From NCBI RefSeq assembly GCF_030867145.1, contig NC_134414.1, forward strand, positions 75,816,504 to 75,880,503: 64,000 bases of DNA, given 5' to 3'. The first letter of the stretch is position 1, and each line of letters begins with the position of its first letter. Position numbers and translations under genes: made by a program. The notes under the pieces were generated by a model. That model made no database searches. It was not told where the DNA came from and saw nothing but the letters and a program-made list of their open reading frames with translations. This document shows, one piece after another, positions 47,955 to 59,400 of the stretch. Origin of the DNA: Opisthocomus hoazin. Taxonomy: Eukaryota > Chordata > Aves > Opisthocomiformes > Opisthocomidae.

Positions 47955-49411
47955 CACAGAATCACAAAATCACAGAATGGCAGGGGTTGGTTCCCACCTC
48001 TGTGGATCATCTAGTTGAACCCCCTGCTGAAACAGGGTCACCTACAGCAGGTTGTACAGGACCTTGTCCAGGCAGGTTTTGAATATCTCCAGAGAAGGAG
48101 AATCCACAGCCCCTCTGGGCAGCCTGTGCCAGTGCTCCGTCACCCTCAGAGGGAAGAAGTTCTTCCTCATGTTCAGACGGAACTTCCTGTGCTTCAGTTT
48201 GTGCCCATTGCCCCTTGTCCTGTTGCTGGGCACCACTGAAAAAGAGTCTGGCCCCATCCTCCTGACACCAACCTTTAAGACATTTATAGACTTTTCTAAG
48301 ATCCCCTCTCAGCCTTCTCTTCTTCAGGCTGAACAAGCCCAGCTTCCACAGCCTTTCCTCGTAGGACAGATGCTCGAGTCCCCTCATCATCCTCGTACCC
48401 CTCCGCTGGACTCTCTCCAGTAGCTCCTCCTCTTTCTTGAACTGGAGAGCCCAGAACTGGACACAGTCCTCCAGATGGGGCCTCACTAGGGCAGAGTAGA
48501 GGGGGAGGAGAACCTCCCTCGACCTGTTGGCCACACTCTTCTTAATGCACGCCAGGATCCCACTGGCCTTCTTGGCAGCCAGGGCACACTGCTGGCTCAT
48601 GGTCAACCTGTCATCCACCAGGACACCCAGGTCCCTCATTGCAGAGCTGCTCTCCAGCAGGTCCACCCCAAGCCTGTACTGGTGCATGGGGTTGTTCCTC
48701 CCCAGGTGTAGGACCCTGCACTTGCCCTTGTTAAACTTCCTCAGATTCCTCTGCAGCCAACTCTTCAGCCTTTCCAGGTCACGCTGAATGGCAGCACAGC
48801 CTGCTAGTGTATCCACCACTCCTCCCAGTTTTGTGTCATCAGCAAACTTGCTGAGGGTACATTCCAACTCTTCATCCAAGTCATTGATAAATAAGTTAAA
48901 CACGATTGGACCGAGTACTGGCCCCTGAGGGACACCACTAGTTACAGGCCTCCAACTAGACTCAGCGCCGCTGATGACAACCCTCTGAGCTCTGCCATTC
49001 AGCCAGTTCTCAATGCACCTCACTGTCTACTCATCCAGCCCACACTCCCTGAGCTTCCCTAGGAAGATGTTATGGGCGACAGTGTCGAAAGCCTTGCTGA
49101 AGTCTAGGTAGACAACATCCACGGCTCTCCCTTCGTCTACCCAGCCAGTCATGCCATCGTAGAAAGCTATCAGATTGGTCAGGCATGATTTCCCCTTGGT
49201 GAATCCATGTTGACTATTCCTGACAACCTTCTTTTCCTCCATTTGCTTGATGGTGAGCTCCAGAATGAGCTGCTCCATCATCTTTCCCGGGATGGAGGTG
49301 AGGCTGACTGGTCTGTAGTTCCCTGGGTCCTCATTCCTGCCCTTTTTGAAGACTGGAGTGACATTGGCTTTTCTCCAGTCCTCGGGCACCTCTCCTGTCC
49401 TCCAGGACCTT
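47955..49411 (-). mobile_element. CR1 LINE, 5'-truncated
   Basis: Minus-oriented. It begins in the reverse transcriptase (SWRTGEVPEDWRKANVTP), passes NYRPVSLTS, LDFSKAFDT and FADDTKLGG, and ends with the CR1 tail. The frame breaks at about 49025 (stop after GLDE) and again near the C terminus around 48250. Sequence beyond 49411 is not CR1, although the ORF runs on to 49572 by chance. Confidence 0.93.
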
Positions 49412-52400
49412 TCTGTCCACCCAGAACCACTGTGGATTTCTTTACAGGATGCTTTTTCCTGTCTTTTCTGTGACTCTTTTCCATGCCTTCTGAGAGCAGT
49501 ACTGACAGTTGTTGGGGATTTTTCCTTTTTGCCTTCAGCACACAGAAGCTCTGTAGCCTTGTTCATTTCCAATGTGACTAAGCAGGTCCAAAACCCTGCT
49601 TTTTTTGCTTTACCACATTACTACTTAAATAAATCAGCCATGCTTGTATTACCTATACTACCTGAATAGTTCTGGTTTGAACTGAAGCAATTCTCAAGGC
49701 AGATCCCAGAATGGCTTCAAGGCTATTATTGGTCTCCTTAGGACTTCCTTGAGGTGGGGACAGTATGTTGGCGCTAACAGTACTCATCAGAGCCAAAGCA
49801 AGTGTTGGCTTCACTAGATAGTAGGTGAGTCATTGAAATGAAAATCAAGTTTCGCAACTTGGTATCTCTGCCTGACACACAGCCACCTCAAGATCTTATC
49901 CTGTTTTGTGGGTTAGAGTTCTTGGAGTCAGCAGAAGTGCAACTGAAATGGCTGTAATTAATTTGCAGTGAGGTCTGTAAGATGGATGCAGCAGTTTATC
50001 CCTCATATATAGCAGATAAGAGTTTAAAATGTCCTCATTCATAATGACTGTGATCTGTCTGCTGTTATCATGGACCAGCTCTCTAACTTCTGCTTTTGCA
50101 ATTTGCTATGTACAATGTGCACTCAGAAATTATTCTTGAGTGTTGTACAGTAAAGGGCAACATGCTGAAAAGGAACCTGGAACTGTGAGCAAAGGAATCC
50201 TAGATTTAGCCTTCTCACCCAGCCAGAAAGGGACAGCACACAACAAAATCTGGACAAACGGTACAATGGCTGCATATCTATAATCAGATTATCCACTGCC
50301 TTGCTAGAATAACCCTAAAATTACATATACAAAAGCAACGAGTAAGACAGACTAACAAAGTGGCCTGAGGAAACCCATACAAAAATATTCTTCTTTAACT
50401 GGCTGGGAAAGCACAAAAAAGATGCACACAATTACAGCAGACCCTAAAATACGGTGATTGGAAAAGAAAGAATCTTTAGAGGCAGTAACTTGCAGTGCAT
50501 TGAACTTTGAAAAAAACTCTGTCTTGGGAGACAGTAGTGTGTGTTGGTGATTTCACCCTGGATTAGAAGGATTACTTGCCTTAGAAGCACGTAGAAATGA
50601 TGGTACTGCTGCTTTCTCCTACCACATGTAAAAGCTACAGCCTCAGAAGAGCACAAGACATAGGAAAAAAAATACAGAGCTTTTTTTGCCTGAGCTATGA
50701 CATTCCTTGCAGAAAAAACCCAAAGAAAATTAAAGCAGCAGATGTATGGAAGATAATGCTCATAAAAAAATAACATAATTAATTCTCTGCATCAGTTGAT
50801 TTCCCATGACTGGAGCATGAACTCTTGCCTTTGGAGAGTAGCTTAGTGTCTTTCATAAGGCTGAGCTCTAACTGGCTGAAAATAAATCAATGTGCTAAGT
50901 GCTGCCTCAAATACTTTCAGAGACTAGGTAGAATACTTTGATTAATATTTTGCCAAGCAGTTGATTTTTTGCTTGCTGTGTGTGTGTTTAGGGGTCCTGC
51001 GCTGGCATGGTCACTGAGTTCTTGCAGAAGCTTTCTTCTTCCTATTTTCTTGCCTTTGTTTTGCTAAAGTGTCATAGCAAATAAGCAGTACTGCCATTGC
51101 TAGTAGTTTTTCGCTCGTTAGTCATCAGAAGCTTTGTTCACAACCTGAATAGGGATCAAACGCTAGCCTAATTGCAAGGAAGTCTTAGGACAAGCCCAAG
51201 TAATCTGGAATGGTTAACACAGCTGGAATTACAACACGCTCTCTCATTCAAAAATTTGATACTCTCAGGCTGCTAGGGGAAAATGGCTCAGAAGTTATGC
51301 TTATTACTAGATTTTTATTTGTCTATTAATAATACCTATTTGTTCTTCTTTAGTACATGGTATAAATTTCAAAATACAGATCCTGACACAATGATATTTC
51401 TTTGGATCTGCTGTGTACCCACCCTACCATAAACCTAGGTTGCAAAAAGAAGCCAAAGGCAAAGAGGAGGGACAGTAGAAGGAGTCAGATTAGAAATAAG
51501 AAGTAGAAACTCTATTTATTTCAGTCGTCTAATTTGCACTACATGTAGAGGGAAATTAACAAAACCACTTTAAATAGAAGACTGCTATGGCTGTGTCATG
51601 CCATAGCTTTTGCTCAGTGCCAGCATATTGGCTCTAATTAAGATTAATCTACCGTAAAAATGGAAAGATTTAAAGCCTGTGAGGCAGACTTTCGTTGCCG
51701 TTCCTGCACATAAACAACAGCTTACCTAAGACAGAGCCCTCCCTGTGGCATCCCTGTCATTCATTGTAGCACATTTGTCAGGACACACCTATTTTCTCAG
51801 TAGGCTTTTAGTCATCAGCAACATTCACAACACATAACACTACCCAGATGTTTTTGCTTCTTTCCTTTTCCTTCCACATGTCCTTGAAACACAAACATTA
51901 GCTCAGACTTTGTGAGGGTAACCTTGCAACTCTCTCTCCTCAATGAGACCAACTCATTAAGGCACAACAGCTTCTTCTAAATCCTGTCCTTGTCTTACAG
52001 ACCTCAGCAGAAACTAAAACAGTCTCCAGCTTTCTTGCCGCCAAGGTGTCCCCCTGCCACAATCCTCTCCTTAGGTTTTCCTTCTTCCCATTCCCCAGCC
52101 AGACATGTCATATTCCTACTTACAACCTTCCTTTCAGGGCAAGTTCTTCAGGACTTTCATCTTCGAAGTCTCTCAGGCTTTTGCAAAGCCTGACTTGAGC
52201 ACTTAGGACAGAGTTCATCTCAGCGGAGGCTCCATCTGTGGTCAGCGAGAATCGTGGAGCGGACTGCTCCTCTCTGTCTGCTTGCAAACTAGCTCAGCCA
52301 CAGAAATCTGTGTGTGGTGTGGATGGCTACACTGGAGAGGATGGATCCAGTCATCAGTCCTGTCTGAACAGCCTGCAACACCTATGATTTTATGCATTTT

Positions 52401-52825
52401 ATATTAATTATTTAATTTATGGTAATTCATGTTATTGGATCATGTTACAGGAGAGAAGGAAGACAATTTCCTTCATGGGTTGCATTATGTGTTGAACTAA
52501 GAATTTCTTGCTGCTTCCGAAAGTAACTACAGGGGCTTATTTTGTTCTCAGCTGAAATTTTCCGTTGTCTGAAGAGCTGACGTTCTCCTCAGCCAAAAGA
52601 AAGCAAACAGTAATGTGGAACACAGAAGTAGTTCATGCGCTGGTTTTCTGTCAGTGGAGCCTTTAAAAACGAGTTGGCAAATGTTGACAGTGGTATTAAG
52701 CAATCCCAGCTCCCACTAGCATTATGCTTTGCCTCTTGGAGACACTCATTCTGCGTGGGTATATTGCTATAAAGCACAACTGGGCAACAGCTATAAATTG
52801 GCATTTTGGAGATGGGGGAAAAAAA
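49412..52825. other. Intergenic sequence
   Basis: No gene, RNA or transposon recognised in these 3.4 kb. Short ORFs only. Confidence 0.5.
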
Positions 52826-53121
52826 TCACAGAATCATAGAATCATTAAGGTTGGAAACGACCTCTAAGATCATCAAGTCCAACCGCCAACCCATCACCAC
52901 CATGACTTCTAAACCATATCCCGAAGTGCCACATCTACGTGTTTTCTGAACACCTCCAGGGATGGTGACTCCACCACTTCCCTGGGCAGCCTGTTCCAAT
53001 GCCTGACCACTCTTTCAGTAAAGAAATTTTTCCTAGTATCTGATCTAAACCTCCCCTGATGCAACTTGAGGCCATTTCCTCTCGTCATATTACCGGTTAC
53101 TTGGGAGAAGAGACCAACACC

Positions 53122-53860
53122 TATCCCGTCCCACTCAGCAGGTAAAGGGAAAATTAAATTAATTTTCTGCATGGTACTGAGAGTCATAACAATGACCAAG
53201 AGGCTTGACTAAAAAAAAAAGTTCTGCTTGGAAGGCAGTGGAATTACAAAAGACGATAACTTTGAACATTACTTTTAGCACAGTGGGGTTGGAAATGGAT
53301 ATTGTCTTGGCAAAGGTTTCAACAACACAATGCCTGATTTCACAAAACCACAGAATATAGCAGGTTAACAAACTTCTACCGACATTACCCTGATGTGCCG
53401 AGAAAGTCAGAGATAGAGAGGAAAGCAAGAGAAGAAATATGAAAAGGTATCACCACCATTGGATCCAGCGGTGGTCTCTGAGCTGGTGGTTGGTGTCCTC
53501 TGGTGGTGGGCGCGCACAGCAAGGGGCTAGCCCCCTCTCCTTTTATACTCTTCAGGTGCCTGTCTCAGCTTCCCAAAAGTTCTTGAAAATGAGTCAGTGG
53601 GTGGGGATGGAGTCTTGGTGGTCTCACATTCTCTCCCCTGAAGGCAAGTGCTTGACATCCTTGCCTACATGACATAGGTGGGTTTCGCAAGTTGATGCCC
53701 TGCCTGCACAGGGTTTCACTCATCTTCCACACTCCCTTATCAAGATCAGGAAGTTCCCAAAGCACAATGCCTGATTTAGGAATTTGCTTAATTCCAGCAT
53801 CTTTATCAGTTTCTCAGGAACAATGTTTGCAACAATTGCCCACCCTGGCCTGGGGCTGCA
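53122..53860 (-). mobile_element. 739-bp insertion in the CR1, with target duplication
   Basis: Flanked by a perfect 7-bp direct repeat CAACACC (53115-53121 and 53861-53867). On the minus strand it begins TGCAGCCCC, consistent with an LTR start, and ends GGGATA, where CA would be expected. It has no recognised coding capacity. Probably a solo LTR of 6- to 7-bp target-duplication type, with a further insertion inside. Confidence 0.6.
53341..53762 (-). mobile_element. Inner insertion flanked by 15-bp direct repeats
   Basis: The 15-mer CACAATGCCTGATTT occurs at 53326-53340 and again at 53763-53777. The 422 bp between carry a minus-strand GTATAAAAGG TATA-like box near 53545-53555. A 15-bp duplication fits LINE-mediated insertion better than an LTR. 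Its family is not recognised. Confidence 0.5.
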
Positions 53861-55551
53861 CAACACCCACCTCACCACAACCTCCTTTCAGGTGGTTGTA
53901 GAGAGCAATAAGGTCTCCCCTCAGCTTCCTCTCCTCCAGACTAAACAGCCCCAGTTCCCTCAGCCGCTCCTCCTAAGACTTGTTCTCCAGACCCCTCACC
54001 AGCCTCGCTGCCCTTCTCTGGACACACTCCGGCACCTCAATGTCCTTCTTGTAGTGAGGGGCCCAAAACTGAACACAGCACTCCAGGTGCGGCCTCACCA
54101 GTGCCAAGTACAGGGGCACGATCACCTCCCTACACCTGCTGCCACACTATTCCTGATACAAGCCAGGATGCCATTGGCCTTCTTGGCCACCTGGGCACAC
54201 TGCTGGCTCATGTTCAGCTGGCTGTCAACTAGCACCCCCAGGTCCTTTTCCACCAGGCATCTTTCCAGCCACTCCTCCCCAAGCCTGTAGCGTTGCGTGG
54301 GGTTGTTGTGACCAAAGTGCAGGACCTGGCACCTGGCCTTGTTGAACTTCATACAGTTGACCTTGGTGCATCGATCCAGTCTGTCCAGATCCCTCTGCAG
54401 ACCCTTCCTACCCTCGAGCAGATCAATACTCCCACCTAATTTGGTGTCATCTGCAAACTTACTGAGGGAGCACTCAATCCCCTCATCCAGATCATTGATA
54501 AAGATACTAAACAAGACTGGCCCCAAAACTGAGCCCTGGGGAACACCACTCGTTACTGGTTGCCAACTGGATTTAACTCCATTCACCATCACTCTCTGGG
54601 CTTGGCCATCCAGCCAATTTTTTATTCAGTGAAGAGTACACCTATCTAAGCCATGAGCTGCCAGCTTCTCTAGGAGAATGCTGTAGGAGATGGTATCAAA
54701 GGCCTTACTAAAGTCCAGGCAGATGACATCCACAGCCTTTCCCTCACCCACTAAGTGGGCTACCTGGTCAGAGAAGGAGATTAGGTTGGTGAAGCAGGAC
54801 TTGTCTTTCATGAACCCATGCTGGATGGGCCTGATCCCCTGGTTGTCCTTCACATGCCTGGTGACCGCACTCAAGATGAACTGCTCCTTAATCTTCCCCG
54901 ACACCGAGGTCAAACTGACAGGCCTGTAGTTCCCCAGATCCTCCTTCTGGTCCTTCTTGTAGATGGGTGTTGCATCGGCAATACTCCAGTCATCTGGGAC
55001 CTCCCCTGTTAACCAGGACTGCTGATAGGTGATGGAGAGTGGCTTGGCCACCTCCTCTGCCAGCTCCCTCAGTACTCTCGGGTGGATTCCATCTGGCCCC
55101 ATAGACTTGTAAGCATCCAGGTGGCATAACAGGTCATTAACTGCTTCCTCCTGGATTATGGGAGGTTTGTTCCGCTCTCTTTCCCTATCTTCCAGCACTG
55201 GGGGCTGACTATCCTGGGAATAACCAGTCTGACTATTAAAGACTGAGGCAAAGAAGGCATTAAATACCTCAGCCTTTTTCTCATGCTTGTTGGCAATATT
55301 CCCTCTTGCATCCAATAAGGGATGGAGACTCTCCTTGGCCCTCTTTGTGTTCATTTGTTGCTCAACCAGTGTCCTGAACAAGCCAAAGTCTGCCCTCCAG
55401 CAGTCACTGGTGGTGGTTTTGCTGACCCCCCTCCTTACTTCACCAGGAACCTAGAACTCTGTCATGTCATGGTCACTAAGCCCAAGACAGCCTCCGACCA
55501 CCACATCTCCCACCACTCCTTCTCTGTTTGTAAACAGAGAAAACAAACAAG

Positions 55552-55677
55552 GAAAAGAAAAAGAAAAAGAAAAAGAAAAAGAAAAAGAAAAAGAAAAAGA
55601 AAAAGAAAAAGAAAAAGAAAAAGAAAAAGAAAAAGAAAAAGAAAAAGAAAAAGAAAAAGAAAAAGAAAAAGAAAAAG
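55552..55677 (+). repeat. (AAAAAG)n hexanucleotide repeat
   Basis: About 21 nearly perfect AAAAAG units. It produces artefactual ORFs (Lys-Glu, Lys-Arg, Phe-Leu repeats) in several frames, none of which is a gene. It sits at the 5' truncation point of the CR1. Confidence 0.97.
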
Positions 55678-56334
55678 GAAAAAAACCCCAATATTGTTAT
55701 TTTTAAAAGCCACAGTGAGCTTTTCTGCTGAATTTCATCAACATTTGTTCATTTTTCCTATTGGCAGTCACTCAAGGATTATCTTGTTATGGGAGTAGAA
55801 GAAAAAATATTGTGTGTTTCCTTTCACCCAGCTAGTCACCTCTGTTCCCGTGGTCCTTGCTTAACTGTGTTAGCAACTGACCTGTGATATCAAAGTTACA
55901 GTAAAATACTGCTGCCATGTTCATTGAGTTATTGGCCTATGGATAATATTTTGCCTGGATTTTGGTAATCAAAACCAGCTTTCCTCCCACAGTAAGTGCA
56001 GTTGCAGATGGCACAGTAAGCTGCTATGTTCCAAAATAAATGAAGTTCATTTTTAAGTTATTTGAATTCAAATGCTTTCCTTCTCTGGATTTCCATGTGC
56101 TCTTTTTTTCCTTTGTCTTTTTTGTAGATTGCGTGTGAGTACCAACAGAGATGGGTACTACTGCAGCTGTCATGGTCACGACCTGTGGGGGCTACCTGAG
56201 CCACAGGTGTGTAAAGATGGTGACTGTGATCATGGGGTTCTCAGGGTTCTGCAGTACACAAGGACACAGAGTTCGAAGCTTCTGAGAGTTTCTTTGTTAT
56301 AAACCACTACAAAACTACTATTAGTAAAACCAAA

Positions 56335-56473
56335 CAAATGTAAATGTAAATGTAAATGTGAATGTAAATGTAAAGGTAAAAGTAAAAGTAAAAGTAAAAG
56401 TAAAAGTAAAAGTAAATATAAATATAAATATAAATATAAATATAAATATAAATATAAATATAAATAAATATAT
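56335..56473 (+). repeat. Three-phase hexanucleotide repeat
   Basis: Successive blocks of TAAATG, then TAAAAG, then TAAATA units, all of 6-bp period and differing by one base, in one array of about 139 bp. The ORF across it (56321-56803, -) is artefactual at that end. Confidence 0.95.
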
Positions 56474-59400
56474 GCTACAAGTCACTTCAAAATTACTGCT
56501 ATGAAAGCAAGAATATATATATGGTAATAGTAAAGCTAATATATGTATATTAAACCCTGCCCCCAAAACATGTTCCAGACTAGAATGGTCCACACAGATG
56601 AAGCGTAGTTCTACAATTTTCAGCAGCTCCCGTGCCTGGTTTAAACAAGTCATAGTCTGATGGGAGTAAATTCTGTGTAGTGCATGTCTTCTGATAATGC
56701 TTTTAGGAGGAAAATTAATGTGATAGGTTAATAGTATTTGGCTAAAAAAAAAAATGCTGAAGAAGGTTAAGTTGAACAAAGAGGTAAGGGAAGTGGGAAC
56801 CATTTGGGACAGTCTTAGGCTGTGGTTTCCTGAGAATTTTGGGCTTTGATTTTGCTGTTTTAGATTTTAAAAATGCACAGCCCCTAAGAAACATCCTGAG
56901 CCTGATAAAGTCAGTGTTGTTAATGCCAAGCTTTTATTTCAGTGAGCCAGACACCCTTCTTACCTCTTTACAGTAAATCAGACTAAATACAAAATCCGTG
57001 GGTTTATTCCTATGCACTGGCATTCAAGGTAGTAAAACAACTAACCAGCTTAATGGTCAATGTTGATGAATTTACAGAGTTAAAGTTAAATTTAAGAACA
57101 TATCATATACTAAATGATTTTCTTCTCTGCATGGTATGTCAAGTCAATTCACACCCCAAGTAAAGTACCAGGTTCCTATATTGTACAAGGTTTATAAACA
57201 AAAGAAAATATATATCTTGTACACATCCTGAGTTCAAATAATTCATAGTGACAACAGGTGAAAATCCTTCAAATAATTTGACTTGTCTCCACTGCAACTG
57301 AAGTTTTTTTTTTCATGAGATGTCAGGCACAATAGAGAGTGATAGTGTAAGCAGGCTGTTGCCAATCTTCCTGCCTCACAGCATCCTACCAGAGGAAACA
57401 GCTTCCTCTGAAACACCAAGACCTTCCTGCTGCAAAGTGCAGAGCTTAAGTCAACACTATAGAAAGCAACAGTTATAGATTTGAGTGCCGGAGTCCCCTT
57501 AATTATACAGCTTTCTGAGTCTAATGCCCCTTGGCTTTTTAAAAGAGCTTTATGATTATATGTATTATTTATGATCATCACTTTTATAATATTTCATCCT
57601 AGTCATGTCTTGTCCTATTATGCAAAGCAATGGGTAAACAGCTCTGATGTACACCTTTGCCCACAAGAGCATGGAATACATGCAAAATTAAAGGATTTTA
57701 CCAAGAATTTTTTATATAGGAGGACAAAGATGGCAATAACTATAAATGAGGAGTCTCTCTATGAACTTCCAGGGGAGACAATGCAGTTTGTTCCAGGCCC
57801 CCTCTTCTGAGATAAATCTGGTTATGTTTTGATAATTTTAATTCCACAGAAAGTATTACTGTCCCAGCCTTTGTCTTAGAGCTTTGAAGCTCATTGGAAC
57901 AGCCAGGTTTGTATAAAGAAGAGGAAAATTTAAGCAATACCTGCATGGATCAGGGATACACAGAGAGAGCCTTTTGAAAAAGGTGATATTATGGTGCTAA
58001 GTGAATAGCAAGAAGAGAGTTTGTATCAGCAGGGAGAAAGGATTGGAAGAAAGGAGGATGGACTTGATTTCTGGGGCTACATCAAGAAGAAAGACTAGGA
58101 CAAATGAAGTAACACATCGTTATAAGGTATAGCAAGGCTGTGCTTGCAAGCAGAGCAAAGTTTCCTCATGATCCCCTGCAAAAGAGCAACTAAGAGTTTT
58201 AAGAACAAGTTTGTGACAAATGTTTGAACTGGAATCCTAATTCAAATCCGTCATTCAAATGTCATCTGACTGCTGTGGCAGGGGGTGGAGCGGTACGAAC
58301 AGCAGCCACAGCCTGGACTCAGAGGTTAACCACTGTTTTACATGCAAGTGGAGCTGGAGAGTAAGAAATATGTCACTGAGCTTTGTCATTTTCCATTCCT
58401 TGTTCACTTCAACTGGGGTCTCCGGATTTGGGGACAGGATGTTATTATTTTTCTGCATGAAGTATCAAAAGCTCAGGGGACCAAATCGGAGCAAATATTG
58501 TTTGAGGAGACACGACCTTATTTACAGGACCCAAAACAACTTCAAGGAGATCATCATTGGTTTGATTTGTTTCGAAGTTTTTTGTCTTTTATTTTGCAAA
58601 GAAAGCTTGCGACAAAATGTAACCTCATAACCTCCAGTCAGCTAGTTGCTGTCTTTCATCCAACAATAATTGCTGTCTTTTACTGCTATTGTGAAATCAA
58701 CTTTTGCTGATTTAACTCTTTTTGCAAGACCCAATAATGTATTCAGAGCCACCTCATTCACCGTTGCTCACAGCAGCATTGATGTTTCTCCGGCTCAAAG
58801 CAACCACACTGGCATGAGGAGGGTCCAGACCTGTGACAGTGAGCCATATAACCAGTTTAAGAGAACAACAGAAGAGAATGCACAAGCCACTTCCAGGCTT
58901 TCTCCTTTGGGGCATTCCCTAAAACTGGTGCTAAATCACCATCAGAGAGGGTGTTATCTTAAACAAAGTGGATGACCAGAATGGCTGATACAAGAGGAGG
59001 CAAAAAAATCTGGATTAGGGACTATCATTTAACTGGTATCTCACTTCTAGCTTGAGCTGACGGTAGTGTAAGCTATTAAACTAGTAATATAAACCTCTTG
59101 TGAGTGCTAAGCATAGAGTTTGAAAGTGAATTAAAATGGACAAAGCAGCTGTGGTTTTTTAATGCTTTTTTGGGATGTATGAAAAAGTTCAATTTACTGT
59201 AATAGCTCGTTCTCCCGCACACCCACTCTGGCCCCTCCACGTCCCTGCCAGTCTTTGGAGAGCCGGGAAGGTGATACCATGGGAGGCGGCATCTCTTCCA
59301 TCCCTGCAGCAAATGGGAGAAGCAGTTCTGAGCTCTGAACGCTCCCAGCCTCCCTTATGCCACTGGGTGATGAGCGAGCTTCACGTCCTCCTGATTTCAG

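Larger units (their letters stand above)
52826..55545 (-). mobile_element. CR1 LINE split by an insertion
   Basis: The 3' tail lies at 52826-53121 and the rest at 53861-55545. The break falls inside the CR1 phrase GACCAACACCCACCTCACC. The 5' part encodes the reverse transcriptase: GPDGIHPRVLREL, NYRPVSLTSVSGK, LDFSKAFDT and FADDTKLGG, in ORFs 54626-55381 and 54122-54592 separated by one frame break. With about 2.0 kb of CR1 it is the longest copy here. Its 5' end abuts the AAAAAG repeat. Confidence 0.88.

Noticed and set aside
55322..55798. Lys-Arg, Lys-Glu and Phe-Leu repeat ORFs
   Set aside because: They are translations of the AAAAAG microsatellite in different frames, partly fused to CR1 sequence.
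57571..57810. ORF with a faint resemblance to a helicase segment (NEESLYELPGET)
   Set aside because: One short motif only, with no other helicase motif, flanking coding sequence or transposon ends. Too weak to call a Helitron or PIF1 remnant.
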